In this document: piece after piece, positions 11,701-20,615 of the stretch
Position numbering within the stretch: the stretch's first letter is position 1
Layout of the letters: the number at the start of each line of letters is the position of its first letter
Source of the DNA: Halomonas salinarum
GTDB lineage: Bacteria > Pseudomonadota > Gammaproteobacteria > Pseudomonadales > Halomonadaceae
Direction of reading: 5' to 3'
Assembly (NCBI RefSeq): GCF_012062845.1
Contig: NZ_WWNB01000012.1
Span: 1 to 64,000, forward strand
DNA length: 64,000 bases
Position numbers and translations under genes: made by a program
The notes under the pieces: model-generated
Databases searched by the model: none
What the model was told of the DNA's origin: nothing
What the model saw: the letters and a program-made list of their open reading frames with translations, nothing else

Positions 11701-11838
11701 CGGCTTGGGATGACCTGCTACCCGTCTAGTTACCCCGGTAGCGCCATCTCTGCGATGATGTCAGGGCCGGGGGGGGGCACCTCCCTTCACCGCGAGTGAA
11801 CCGTTAACCTTTTCGAACCTCATACCGTGCGTGAGCCC

Positions 11839-12705
11839 TTACTCACCTACCCACCAGTCGCTCTCATGACGCCCCTTTGGAGCGAGACGGGAACGAATCA
11901 GTGACATTGTCTGATTCACTATTTCATCGAGGCCCCAGGGGGGATTCATCACCAGCATGCCGCTTCCATACATGCCATGGGATGCCGCACCAGGATCCTG
12001 GAGAATGAACTCGCTGCGCCATAACTTGCGAATTCCGGCCCGCTTCACTTCATCGAGCAAGCCATGATGACGCCCCGCCGGTAGCAGTGGATACCAGATC
12101 ATCACCACCGCATGACGGGCCTTGCGGCTCACCTCGGCAAGCGTGGCGGCCACCTCGGCATATTCCTCCTTGCGCTCGTAACTTGGGTCGATGAGCACGC
12201 ACAGGCGTGGCGTAGAAACCGGTAGCCGCTTTCTGAGCCCGTCCAGACCATCGCCGTGGATGCGTCGTGCGTTGTCAGGCAACGCCTGTCCCCTGAGATG
12301 ATCATGCTCTTTTGGATGGAGCTCGAAGAGGCTAAGCCGATCCTGCGAGCGCAATGCCTGCGTGAGCCACCAGGGTGAGCCTGGATAGACCGAGAGCCGC
12401 GGCTCACTGTCGGGGCTTACCTCGCGCTGAGCCAAATCAAGTCCATCGAGCCATTCCCCAAGCAACGCATCACTCTTGCGCAGTACTTCACGCGCTTCCC
12501 AGAGCGGTGCTGCCCCCCGACGATACTCTTCTAGCTTGCGGGTTTCCTCGGCGTTCAGGGGATAACGTCCGCGACCGGCATGGGTATCGACATACGTAAC
12601 GGAAGATTTCTTACGTAATAAATGACGTGTTACGGCAAAAAGCGTCAGGTGCTTATGAACGTCGGCAAAATTGCCGGCATGGTAGGCATGCTGATAGGCA
12701 AGCAT
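11839..12705 (-). CDS. rlmJ: 23S rRNA (adenine-2030-N6)-methyltransferase RlmJ
   Basis: SAM-dependent methyltransferase for A2030 of 23S rRNA. The 288-aa product starts MLAYQHAYHAGNFADVHKH, aligning with E. coli RlmJ (MLSYRHSFHAGNHADVLKH). It contains DTHAGRGRY (SAM-binding motif) and the catalytic-type loop LIDPSYERKEEY. The reading frame extends 13 codons upstream, but those codons run through the terminator of the preceding OmpA gene (12717-12755), so I chose ATG 12705 by homology. Neither start has a good SD. Confidence 0.9.
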   Translation of the reverse strand: MLAYQHAYHAGNFADVHKHLTLFAVTRHLLRKKSSVTYVDTHAGRGRYPLNAEETRKLEEYRRGAAPLWEAREVLRKSDALLGEWLDGLDLAQREVSPDSEPRLSVYPGSPWWLTQALRSQDRLSLFELHPKEHDHLRGQALPDNARRIHGDGLDGLRKRLPVSTPRLCVLIDPSYERKEEYAEVAATLAEVSRKARHAVVMIWYPLLPAGRHHGLLDEVKRAGIRKLWRSEFILQDPGAASHGMYGSGMLVMNPPWGLDEIVNQTMSLIRSRLAPKGRHESDWWVGE

Positions 12706-12716
12706 AGAGGAATCCA

Positions 12717-12755
12717 TGAAAAAGACCCGCGAGCTTAGTGGCAAGCGCGCGGGTC
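12717..12755 (-). terminator. Terminator after the OmpA-like lipoprotein gene
   Basis: On the minus strand GACCCGCG and CGCGGGTC arms are followed by TTTTTC. A second small hairpin (GCCTGC-CGGA-GCAGGC) lies just upstream at about 12764-12779. Together they end the gene at 12792-13472 before rlmJ. Confidence 0.75.
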
Positions 12756-12791
12756 AGTGTGGCGCCTGCCGGAGCAGGCGTCAGGTGGGCA

Positions 12792-13472
12792 TCATTGCTG
12801 TTGCATCGGGGTCAGCGTGATTTCGACCCGACGGTTCTGGGCTCGGCCCTGCTCGGTATCGTTACTGGCCACCGGCTGGTTTTCACCATAGCCGGTCATC
12901 GACAGGCGAGCGCCCGGAACACCGGTTTGTGCCAGGTAGTTACCCACTGCAGAGGCACGGCGCTCGGAGAGTTGCTGGTTGTAGTCCGCCGCACCCGTGC
13001 TGTCGGTATGGCCGGCGATGTTCACGCGAGTCTCCGGATACTGCTGGAGTACATTGGAGACATCATTCAGTGCCGTCTGTGCCGCAGGCGTCAAATCACT
13101 GGAGTCAAAGGCAAAGGTCACGCTGCTCGGCATGTTGAGGATGATGTTATCGCCCTGGCGATCGACACCGATCCCGGTCCCCTGCATGCTCTCGCGCAGC
13201 TCGGCCTCCTGACGATCCATGTAGGCGCCGATACCGCCACCAGCGGCAGCGCCGGCCGCCGCACCAATCAGCGCCCGGTCACGGCTGCTGGAGCCACCAT
13301 CGCCACTTGCCATGCCGGCCAAGGCGCCCACGGCGGCGCCAATGGCGGCGCCCGTGCCTGTCCTGTTGCTCTGGGTCTCACCGGTATTGGGATTAGTGGT
13401 GGTACAGCCCGTCACCATCAGGGCAGCCGCTAGCGGTACAGCGAAGCGAATAGATTTTTTCATGCGGTTCAC
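12792..13472 (-). CDS. OmpA-family outer-membrane lipoprotein (YiaD-like)
   Basis: 226-aa lipoprotein with a signal peptide and lipobox LMVTGC (Cys23). Glycine-rich segments (GAAIGAAVGALAGMASG and GAAAGAAAGGGIGAYM) resemble Gly-zipper membrane regions. The C-terminal OmpA domain (about 105-222) shows FAFDSSDLTPAAQ, AGHTDSTGAADYNQQLSERRA and the ending NRRVEITLTP. The domain binds peptidoglycan, so the protein probably tethers outer membrane to wall. Start at 13472 or at Met4. Transcription ends at the hairpin at 12717-12755. Confidence 0.88.
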   Translation of the reverse strand: MNRMKKSIRFAVPLAAALMVTGCTTTNPNTGETQSNRTGTGAAIGAAVGALAGMASGDGGSSSRDRALIGAAAGAAAGGGIGAYMDRQEAELRESMQGTGIGVDRQGDNIILNMPSSVTFAFDSSDLTPAAQTALNDVSNVLQQYPETRVNIAGHTDSTGAADYNQQLSERRASAVGNYLAQTGVPGARLSMTGYGENQPVASNDTEQGRAQNRRVEITLTPMQQQ

Positions 13473-13504
13473 ACTCCTTTAGGTCGCGACCTCATCATTC
13501 CGAA

Positions 13505-14671
13505 TTAGTCGTCTCCGACCATAGCCAAGAGATCATTAAGAAACAACAAGCCCTGCGGAGAAGCGCGCAGATGCGCGGGATCTTCCACAAGTAATCCTTT
13601 ATTTCGCGCTTCGGCCAGCTGCTGCTGAAGGATGGGGAGCGAACGCCCGGTGTGTCGTGTCCAGGTATCGATAGGAACGCCATCAATCAGACGAAGGGCA
13701 TTCATGGCGAACTCGAGTACTAGATCCTCTTCGGGGATACGCTGGTGACCGGCCACGAAGCCGCGTGGATCATTCAGGCGACGCAGGTAAGCCTCGGGCT
13801 GTCGGCTCTTCCAGCGGCGCTCGATTTCAAGTCCTTGTGCTCCTTGACGACTTAGCTTGCCGTGAGCGCCGGCACCAATGCCCAAGTAATCGCCGAAGGT
13901 CCAGTAGTTGAGATTATGGCGGGCTTCGCATCCTGGACGGCTATAGGCCGAAATTTCATAACGAACATAACCGGCTGACTCAAGCTTTGCATGCCCCTCA
14001 TCCTGGATGTTCCAGAGCGTTTCTTCCTCGGGCAGGGTAGGAGGATGAGAATGAAATTCGGTATTAGGCTCAAGCGTCAGCTGATACCAGGATAAATGTT
14101 CGGGACCCAAGGAAAGCGCCTGGTGAAGATCATCCTGAGCTAACAGGGGATCTTGCCCTGGCAGGCCATGCATGAGATCGAGGTTGATATTATCAAATCC
14201 CGCGGCGCGGGCCTGTTCAAAGGCATGCTTGGCATCGCCGCCGCTGTGGATGCGCCCTAATGCGGCCAGCTGGGATGACTGGAAGCTCTGTATGCCCAGC
14301 GACAGTCGATTGATACCCGCGTCCCGATACCCCTCAAAGCGGTCATGCTCGACGGTCCCGGGATTCGCTTCGAGGGTGATCTCGATGTCTTCTGCAAACG
14401 GCAGCCTGAGACGAAGCTCGTCAATGAAACGCCGATAGAAATCAGCCGACATCAGGCTCGGCGTCCCGCCCCCTATGAAAATGCTGACCAGTTCACGGCC
14501 CGCGGCCAGAGGCAAGTCAGCGTCAAGATCCGCTAACAACGCCGCCAGGTAGTCGGCTTCTGGAAGCTCGGCTCCATAGCCCACGCCATGCGAGTTGAAG
14601 TCGCAATACGGGCACTTACGAACACACCAGGGCACGTGGACATACAGCGCGAGGGGAGGGAGCAGATTCAT
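13505..14671 (-). CDS. hemW: Radical-SAM haem chaperone HemW
   Basis: HemW is related to the oxygen-independent coproporphyrinogen oxidase HemN but acts in haem trafficking/insertion. The 388-aa product carries the 4Fe-4S cluster motif CVRKCPYC at residues 16-23 and the HemW-type GGGTPSLM loop. Only the HemW-style N-terminus (LYVHVPWCVRKCPYCDFNSH) is seen, without HemN's upstream extension. Its start overlaps the rdgB stop by 4 bp, the usual rdgB-hemW operon arrangement. Confidence 0.93.
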   Translation of the reverse strand: MNLLPPLALYVHVPWCVRKCPYCDFNSHGVGYGAELPEADYLAALLADLDADLPLAAGRELVSIFIGGGTPSLMSADFYRRFIDELRLRLPFAEDIEITLEANPGTVEHDRFEGYRDAGINRLSLGIQSFQSSQLAALGRIHSGGDAKHAFEQARAAGFDNINLDLMHGLPGQDPLLAQDDLHQALSLGPEHLSWYQLTLEPNTEFHSHPPTLPEEETLWNIQDEGHAKLESAGYVRYEISAYSRPGCEARHNLNYWTFGDYLGIGAGAHGKLSRQGAQGLEIERRWKSRQPEAYLRRLNDPRGFVAGHQRIPEEDLVLEFAMNALRLIDGVPIDTWTRHTGRSLPILQQQLAEARNKGLLVEDPAHLRASPQGLLFLNDLLAMVGDD

Positions 14672-15267
14672 GTCGCCAGCTGCTCCAGCAGTGCCTGCAT
14701 CGCGAGGCCACGGTGGCTAAGCCGATTTTTCTCATCACCATCGAGCTCAGCAGCTGAGCATCCCCATTCTGGCAGCCAGAAGAGGGGATCATAACCGAAC
14801 CCTCCTTCTCCACGTAGTGATGTCAGAATCTCGCCTTCCCAACTACGTTGAACGATCAAGGGAACGGGGTCTTCAGCATGACGCAGATAGACCAGCACGC
14901 ACCAATAACGTGCTGTGCGCTGGTTTACAGGCACTTCTGTCAAGGCATCGATCAGCTTGTGATTATTGGCGTCATCACTCTTTGGTTCACCCGCATATCG
15001 GGCGGAATAGATACCGGGAGCACCGTTCAAGGCATCCACCGCCAGGCCAGAATCATCGGCGAGGGCGGGCAACCCACTGATACGACATGCTTCGCGAGCC
15101 TTTAGCAGTGCATTCTCAACGAAAGTGAGTCCGGTTTCCTCTACCTCAGACACCTCGTACTCACTCTGTGGATGAACGGCATACCCCAGGGGAGACAGAA
15201 GGCGGTGGAACTCCTGCAGCTTGCCACTATTCCCACTGGCCAGCACCAGACGTTGCGTAGTCCTCAT
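14668..15267 (-). CDS. rdgB: XTP/dITP pyrophosphatase (house-cleaning NTPase)
   Basis: Hydrolyses dITP, dXTP and ITP to monophosphates, keeping deaminated purines out of DNA. The 199-aa product shows LASGNSGKLQEF (residues 9-20), the metal-binding ADDSGLAVDAL and GFGYDPLFW, and the terminal SHRG motif of the Ham1/RdgB family. It overlaps hemW by 4 bp and is the first gene of this leftward pair. The long AT-rich gap 15268-15668 upstream separates it from the divergent regulator. Confidence 0.96.
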   Translation of the reverse strand: MRTTQRLVLASGNSGKLQEFHRLLSPLGYAVHPQSEYEVSEVEETGLTFVENALLKAREACRISGLPALADDSGLAVDALNGAPGIYSARYAGEPKSDDANNHKLIDALTEVPVNQRTARYWCVLVYLRHAEDPVPLIVQRSWEGEILTSLRGEGGFGYDPLFWLPEWGCSAAELDGDEKNRLSHRGLAMQALLEQLAT

Positions 15268-15668
15268 TGATCCGACTCCATCTAGAAAATCCGGTCCATG
15301 TTACCCCTCAACGTGAGGCAGAAACACACAGGGAAGCGGTCGCGGCTGAAAGAAAGCATGAGCAGAATCATTAAAAAGAATTAACGAATTAGGCGTTTGA
15401 TGGTGGCGATAGCTGAAAATTCACTCAATAATGATATCTAGAGGTATCAGGAAAAAAATAGAGCTATCTATAACCACTTGATCATAAAGGAGTTTGTTTG
15501 GGGGAAAAGGGCTTCTTCTCAACACCTGCACTGAAACCTAAAACTCAAGAATGTAACGGAACTTTACAAAGTGAGCAGAAAGGTCAACGCTTAGCTGAGA
15601 TTACCACGAATACGTCCGATACGGCTTGATAGCGCCGCATGACGAAACCTTCATCGGAGAATAAGGTC
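15268..15668. other. AT-rich divergent intergenic region with inverted repeat
   Basis: About 400 bp without a convincing gene, visibly richer in A+T than its left flank. It must carry the promoters of rdgB (left) and of the CsgD-like regulator (right). The only structure I can support is TGTAA-N7-TTACA at 15552-15568, preceded by A to make an ATGTAAC half-site. That half-site recurs in the palindrome at 22636-22651. Confidence 0.5.
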
Positions 15669-16343
15669 ATGAGTCACCCAGGCACCTCAATACTGCTCGT
15701 AACCGACTGCAGCCCGCAGTCACAACTCTTCATCAACTATATTCATGAGCAGTTGGAAGAAACGGTTACCTCTTTGGCCCCCGATGCACAGGCCATCCCC
15801 GAGGGCAATACGAAAAACATCGTTTTACTGGACACCAACCACGTGACCGAAGAGGCCATTCAGCTCTGGCACAACCTGTCACTGGAAGATGAGACCATTA
15901 CATTAGCAGCTTTGAACCTTAAAGATGAGGATAATGCAGCGGATTTGCTGGCTGCCTATCATCTGCAGGGAGTGTTCTATCGTAACGATAGCCTGTTGCT
16001 CACATGCAAGGGGATCAGTCGGCTGATCGAAGGGGACCTATGGATGTCGCGAACGCTGATGGCTCGCCTGATCAACTTCTATCGACAGCAGCAGCGCAAT
16101 GCCTATCGGCCTGTATGCGGGCTAACACATCGTGAAATGGAGATCATCAGCCTTCTGAGCTCTGGCGCATCCAATACCGACATCGCCGACAAGCTCTTTG
16201 TCAGCGAGCATACGGTAAAATCGCATCTCTATAATATTTTCAAAAAAATCAAGGTCCACAACCGTATCCAGGCGATGAACTGGGCGCGACAGAATATAGC
16301 GACGAGCCCGGTGCCGTTAAAAAAAATTCTCACGGGCTCTTGA
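15669..16343 (+). CDS. CsgD-like LuxR-family transcriptional regulator
   Basis: 224-aa regulator resembling E. coli CsgD, the master activator of curli and cellulose. Shared features are the N-terminal SILLVTDCS.Q and NIVLLDTN (compare LLLITKSS.Q and IILLDMM), LQGVFYRNDSLLL (compare INGVFYSMEDQ), and the LuxR HTH LTHREMEIISLLSSGASNTDIADKLFVSEHTVKSHLYNIFKKI near the C-terminus. The canonical phospho-acceptor pocket is not obvious, as in CsgD. I chose ATG 15669, with AAGG 7 nt upstream; the frame opens at 15639. Next comes a VpsR-like activator 50 bp downstream, so the two probably form one regulatory unit for the matrix genes to the right. Confidence 0.8.
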   Translation: MSHPGTSILLVTDCSPQSQLFINYIHEQLEETVTSLAPDAQAIPEGNTKNIVLLDTNHVTEEAIQLWHNLSLEDETITLAALNLKDEDNAADLLAAYHLQGVFYRNDSLLLTCKGISRLIEGDLWMSRTLMARLINFYRQQQRNAYRPVCGLTHREMEIISLLSSGASNTDIADKLFVSEHTVKSHLYNIFKKIKVHNRIQAMNWARQNIATSPVPLKKILTGS

Positions 16344-16393
16344 AAAATAAGTAGAACCGTCTATTTCTTCTCTATCCTATAAAGGTGTAGCGA

Positions 16394-17827
16394 ATGAACT
16401 CACCTGAGTTCTTCATTTTTCCTCAAGATTGCTATGTGCATATCCAAGGGAAACTTAATACCCTTAAAGAAAAAGGGTGGACAGGTATTTCCTCCGATGA
16501 ACTTCCCTTAAAGGGAAAATGGGTAACTTCTACAACAAAAGTAGGGTTAGTGCCCATTTTTAGCTCAGATCGAGAGGTGCTAGATACTATTGAAAAATTT
16601 ATCACCAATCACCCTGAAGCTGAGTGGGTGGGTTGGTTATTGGATGGTTCATCAATAGAAAATAGCGTTGATGTCGATGACTTTATATTACGTAATCTTC
16701 ACAGCTTCCACCAGAAAGATGATCCTATTGATGACATTGTCGTTTCATTGAATAGCTGTAAAGCCATATCAGCTCTGAAAAACAAAAGAGAAACTATTAA
16801 AAATCAAGAGCTTACACGAAATTCTAGCATGGAGAAGATGCTGGGCAATGCGGCGTCCATGCAATCGCTTTTTTGTACTATAAAAAAAGTAGCAGCCGTC
16901 GATGCTCCCGTTTTTATTAATGGCGAGTCAGGAACAGGGAAAGAACTCACGGCACGCAGCATCCACGAATTATCTTCGCGCCGTGATGGACCATTCAATG
17001 CAGTCAATTGTGGAGCCTTGCCTACTCACCTGATTCAGTCAGAACTTTTTGGGCATGAACAGGGGGCATTCACAGGAGCTGTTAAACGCAAGATCGGACG
17101 CATCGAGGCAACGCAAGGTGGAACGCTTTTCCTCGATGAAATAGGCGATCTTCCACTAGAAATGCAGGTTAATTTACTACGATTTCTGGAAGATCATAAA
17201 GTACAGCGCATTGGTGATACATCAGAGATCGCCGTCAATGTTAGAGTACTAGCAGCCACACATGTCGATCTAAAAAAAGCCATCGAAGAAGGGCGGTTTA
17301 GAGAGGATCTCTATCATCGTTTAAATGTGCTTCATATCTCGGTGCCGTCTTTAAGAGAAAGGAGCCAGGATATTGAGATAATCGCCAATTATTTTTTTGA
17401 CCACTTTTCACGTGAAGGTTCTGCCAGGGCTCGAGGCTTCAGTCAGGATAGCCGAGTTGTAATGCAGCAGTATCGATGGCCCGGTAATGTCAGAGAGCTC
17501 ATCAATCGCGTCAGACGAGCCACCGTAATGTGTGAGCATCGTCTAATTTCACCAGAAGACCTGGGACTGGAGCGACGCAGCCATGACTGGCGAGAGCCCC
17601 TTACCTTGGAAAAGGCGAGGGATATTGCCGAGCATGAAGTGGTTAATGCAGCATTGGTAAGAAATAAATACAAAGTGCAAAAGGCGGCGAAGGAACTTGG
17701 GATTTCCCGGGTCACCCTTTACCGGATGATGGAGAAACATCACATTTCTCGTCATTGTTGTGAAGAAAATGTTTCCAGAAATTTTGAGCCTGAGCAGGGT
17801 AGTGTGGCAAAGCTTTCCTCAGGTTAA
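16394..17827 (+). CDS. VpsR-like sigma54-dependent activator (AAA+ / Fis HTH)
   Basis: 477-aa enhancer-binding protein. Residues 1-145 form an N-terminal receiver-like domain without phospho-site, similar in spacing to Vibrio VpsR (a c-di-GMP-responsive matrix regulator). The AAA+ domain shows Walker A GESGTGKE (177-184), an intact sigma54-contact loop GAFTGA (224-229), Walker [10 protein letters not shown] (244-252), and RWPGNVREL (361-369). A Fis-type HTH covers 425-447. Unlike VpsR itself, the GAFTGA loop is intact, so it should use sigma54. Base composition is distinctly A+T-rich. Likely target: the sigma54 promoter at 22501-22515. VpsR kinship is inference. Confidence 0.8.
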   Translation: MNSPEFFIFPQDCYVHIQGKLNTLKEKGWTGISSDELPLKGKWVTSTTKVGLVPIFSSDREVLDTIEKFITNHPEAEWVGWLLDGSSIENSVDVDDFILRNLHSFHQKDDPIDDIVVSLNSCKAISALKNKRETIKNQELTRNSSMEKMLGNAASMQSLFCTIKKVAAVDAPVFINGESGTGKELTARSIHELSSRRDGPFNAVNCGALPTHLIQSELFGHEQGAFTGAVKRKIGRIEATQGGTLFLDEIGDLPLEMQVNLLRFLEDHKVQRIGDTSEIAVNVRVLAATHVDLKKAIEEGRFREDLYHRLNVLHISVPSLRERSQDIEIIANYFFDHFSREGSARARGFSQDSRVVMQQYRWPGNVRELINRVRRATVMCEHRLISPEDLGLERRSHDWREPLTLEKARDIAEHEVVNAALVRNKYKVQKAAKELGISRVTLYRMMEKHHISRHCCEENVSRNFEPEQGSVAKLSSG

Positions 17828-17993
17828 TTTCTGCCAATAACTCGGCATACATGAAAAGCAATTAAAAGGAGCTATATACAAGATAGATCACAACTATAAA
17901 TGTTAAAACAAGCACTCATCATTAGCTGATGCGATATACGAACGTGATCAATAATCATCAGGTTCAAGGAAAATAAAGGGGAAGGGAAAGATA

Positions 17994-19073
17994 ATGAAAA
18001 AAATAGCCAAAAGCGTAATCGTACTACCGGGCCTGCTAACAATGATGGCGGCTGGAAACATCTATGCTCAGACATCCAATGATGAAAGTATGGAAACTGT
18101 TGGCCAGCCACCTCCTGAACAGGATATGCAACCACAGATTCAGGCGATCCCTGACATTGGCGGGGTTCTGACACCTCAAGGCCGGTTGGTCCTGGAGCCC
18201 GAGTTCCAATATTCTCACTCAAGCGTCAATCGACTTACGTTTCGCGGTGTCGAGATACTCAGCACCCTTTTAGTAGGAGCTCTGAACGCAGAAGACGTTG
18301 ACAGGGATACTTGGACAACATCATTAACCGGAAGGTTGGGCGTTACCAACCGCCTGGAGCTAGAGCTCAAGTTACCCTATGTGTATCGCGAGGATACGGT
18401 CACAAACACCATCGCAGAAGCTCAACCCGCTTCTTTTAATCAAACAAACTCTCGCTCAGGTGACGGCTTGGGTGATATTGAAGTTGCCGCTCATTATCAG
18501 CTCAACAGAAACCTCAATGGTGGCCCCTTCTACGTGGGTAACCTGCGTTACAAGTCAACGACGGGTAAGAGTCCCTTCGAGATCGACCGAACCGATGATG
18601 GGGTAGAACAAGAACTGGCAACAGGCTCAGGTTTTCATTCCATCGAACCTAGCTTGACTATTCTTTTCCCCTCAGATCCTGCCATTTATTTTGCCAACAT
18701 TGGTTATCTATTCAACTTGAAAGATGATGTCAATGAAAGGATTGGCGACTCTGTTATTGGCGAAGTGGACCCAGGTGATGCCGTTCGCGTCAGTTTCGGT
18801 ATGGCCTACTCCATCAACCCGAAATCATCATTTACTCTAGGCTACAAAAATGACTTCATCGGTCAAACTGAGACCGAATTTACCAACCCTGACACTGGGG
18901 TAAAAATTACACGTACAGGTGAGTCTCTGAATATCGGATCGATGCTTCTCGGTTGGTCTTATCAGCTGGACCCCGATGTGGCGATCAACTTGAACCTCGA
19001 ATTTGGCATTACCGAAGATGCTCCTGATACAACTCTTACGCTTCGTACTCCTATAGGATTCAATATCTTTTAG
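17994..19073 (+). CDS. Outer-membrane beta-barrel protein, possible cargo exporter of the matrix locus
   Basis: 359-aa protein with a signal peptide (MKKIAKSVIVLPGLLTMMAAGNIYAQ), a short Pro/Gln-rich stretch (QPPPEQDMQPQIQ), then IGGVLTPQGRLVLEPEFQYSHSS. Alternating hydrophobic strands follow to a C-terminal aromatic ending IGFNIF, typical of outer-membrane barrels. It looks related to the 'transporter'/phenol-degradation MetA-type barrel family. In Fap amyloid systems a barrel (FapF) exports the subunits, and its position here suggests the same role, but that is inference. Convergent with 19162-19812 across a shared terminator. It has no sigma54 site that I can see upstream. Confidence 0.7.
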   Translation: MKKIAKSVIVLPGLLTMMAAGNIYAQTSNDESMETVGQPPPEQDMQPQIQAIPDIGGVLTPQGRLVLEPEFQYSHSSVNRLTFRGVEILSTLLVGALNAEDVDRDTWTTSLTGRLGVTNRLELELKLPYVYREDTVTNTIAEAQPASFNQTNSRSGDGLGDIEVAAHYQLNRNLNGGPFYVGNLRYKSTTGKSPFEIDRTDDGVEQELATGSGFHSIEPSLTILFPSDPAIYFANIGYLFNLKDDVNERIGDSVIGEVDPGDAVRVSFGMAYSINPKSSFTLGYKNDFIGQTETEFTNPDTGVKITRTGESLNIGSMLLGWSYQLDPDVAINLNLEFGITEDAPDTTLTLRTPIGFNIF

Positions 19074-19087
19074 CAGACAGCACATTA

Positions 19088-19114
19088 AGAGGCCTTCATT
19101 AAATGAAGGCCTCT
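19088..19114. terminator. Bidirectional terminator in the matrix locus
   Basis: AGAGGCCTTCATT and AATGAAGGCCTCT form a 13-bp perfect stem with a 1-nt centre, followed by TATTTTA on the plus strand and TTAATG on the minus strand. It separates the rightward barrel gene from the leftward cargo operon. Confidence 0.88.
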
Positions 19115-19161
19115 ATTTTATATGCATGATTATAAACCCAAAATATAATACAACTTACCAC

Positions 19162-19812
19162 CTAGAAGTTAGCAATTGACCTCATGATGGCCGAATGAGT
19201 CTTTGCGGACTGAAGTGCTTCAACATTTTTAAGCGACACACTGACATCAATACTCTGCGAGATATTCTGCCCAGACCCGTTGCTGACGACCGCACTCATG
19301 ATGGCATTACGGGTAATATTATGCAGTGCTGCCGTAAAACTCCCTGCATCAGAGAAAGCAACACCCGAAAAATCAGCAAGCCCTGCCAGATTAAAAGTTT
19401 TCGGAGCAACCTGGGTAATAGAAGTGCCTTTAGGGCCAATGCTGGTGGTATTGGGTGACGCATCATAAACGTCTTCAGAAACAACGTTGATACCAGCCTG
19501 ACTGAAAGCCAATTGCGTCTGCATTCTTACCATGCCATCAATCTTTGTTTGCAGTGTAGCGCCAAAGTCCACATCGACACCACCAATAGAGAAACCTCCT
19601 CGTAGCTCATCCATAGCGTCCAACGGGATGATGGATGCATGAGAGTGCGTATAGATATCTTCATCAAGCGGCGACATGGCCGCTTCGCTAATAATAAAAC
19701 TCTCAGCTTTTATAGTAGGCACTGATATGATACCTGCCAGAATCAATGCGGTTAGGCTGGCTACGTGAACCTTATTATAGCCATTCCTTGTGGTGCTCCT
19801 TGACGCTTTCAT
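19162..19812 (-). CDS. Secreted protein with double-glycine-like motif (matrix locus)
   Basis: 216-aa protein I do not recognise. It has a Sec signal peptide (hydrophobic LTALILAGIISVP, cleavage probably after IKA near residue 36). An acidic stretch ends in MDELRGG at residues 67-73, which resembles the leader motif (ELxxIxGG) cut by C39 peptidases. The remainder is Asn/Ser/Val-rich (SNGSGQNISQSIDVSVSLKN). Strong SD AGGAG before ATG 19812. It is the last gene of the four-gene leftward operon, next to a C39 peptidase. Likely a peptidase substrate or minor matrix component; function unproven. Confidence 0.65.
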   Translation of the reverse strand: MKASRSTTRNGYNKVHVASLTALILAGIISVPTIKAESFIISEAAMSPLDEDIYTHSHASIIPLDAMDELRGGFSIGGVDVDFGATLQTKIDGMVRMQTQLAFSQAGINVVSEDVYDASPNTTSIGPKGTSITQVAPKTFNLAGLADFSGVAFSDAGSFTAALHNITRNAIMSAVVSNGSGQNISQSIDVSVSLKNVEALQSAKTHSAIMRSIANF

Positions 19813-19872
19813 GGTTTGCCACTCCTGTAGTGATAAACCCCGGAAAAGTAGAATACTGATGATTCAGTTAAT

Positions 19873-20571
19873 TTAGCGCCCCAGTTCATTGCGGCCAGGC
19901 AGTGATAACATGGCCGAACCGATCGTCGAGCGTTGTATGCCTTGTTGGAGGGGAGATTCTGGTCGAACCTGCCAATCACGATCGCTATTGAAATACTGTT
20001 TCGCTAACAACATGTCCTCACGGGCTCCTAGTACGGTTCCCGTCCACAATGTTTCAAAATGCTCTTTGGGTACTACCACGGTGCCTACCGCAGGATCTCC
20101 AATCAAAACGTTGCCATCATCCATGCCCTTGATCACCACGAAGTGCTTATAGCCACCTGTATTGATTAAGGTTATCGCAGGCAGCCCAATGCCGATGAAG
20201 TCGTCAAGCTCCACACGAAACCCGTCCGAGTTAAGCCCCTGAGAATCGAGGTACTGCTTCATGTCGAGCATGGAAAATCCATAGGTACGGATTTTTTCTA
20301 CATTGCCACGCTGGATCATTGATTCGAAAACAGCGACTTCTGAAGTAGGGCGCTCATAATGATAGGTAAGCAGTGTCGCGACGGCAGCGGAGCCACAGCT
20401 AAAATCATACTGCTGGCGCACCACGTTTTCCCAGCGAAGTTCATTGAGACTCTCAGCCTTGACCTGGAAAGAGCCGAATGGGTTGGCAATTGTCACAGGT
20501 CCCGCCACGGCATGCTGAGCCGTCAGAATCAAAGTAGCCGCTATCATCACTGAGCGTAAAAAAATCAACAT
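19873..20571 (-). CDS. Periplasmic C39-family (double-glycine) peptidase, FapD-like
   Basis: 232-aa protein with a signal peptide ending AVA-G (about residue 23), so it acts outside the cytoplasm. The catalytic triad region is clear: RQQYDFSCGSAAVATLL gives the oxyanion Gln and Cys59, YKHFVVIKG gives His143, and VLIGDPAVG gives Asp159. There is no ABC transporter domain, as in FapD of Pseudomonas functional-amyloid operons. C39 enzymes cleave after Gly-Gly, and the neighbouring product at 19162 carries ELRGG. SD AAGGGG before ATG 20571. Part of the leftward cargo operon. Confidence 0.85.
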   Translation of the reverse strand: MLIFLRSVMIAATLILTAQHAVAGPVTIANPFGSFQVKAESLNELRWENVVRQQYDFSCGSAAVATLLTYHYERPTSEVAVFESMIQRGNVEKIRTYGFSMLDMKQYLDSQGLNSDGFRVELDDFIGIGLPAITLINTGGYKHFVVIKGMDDGNVLIGDPAVGTVVVPKEHFETLWTGTVLGAREDMLLAKQYFNSDRDWQVRPESPLQQGIQRSTIGSAMLSLPGRNELGR

Positions 20572-20615
20572 CGCACTCGCCCCTTATCTTATCATCGCTA
20601 ATATTCTTTTCAGCC

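Noticed and set aside
17405-17416. TTTTCACGTGAA, a parS-like half-match
   Set aside because: Only one arm fits; the other arm (GGTT) departs from the consensus and the site is isolated inside the sigma54 activator gene.
17828-17993. Second sigma54 promoter before the barrel gene
   Set aside because: CGGCATACATGAAAAGC looks similar but the GG to GC spacing is wrong.
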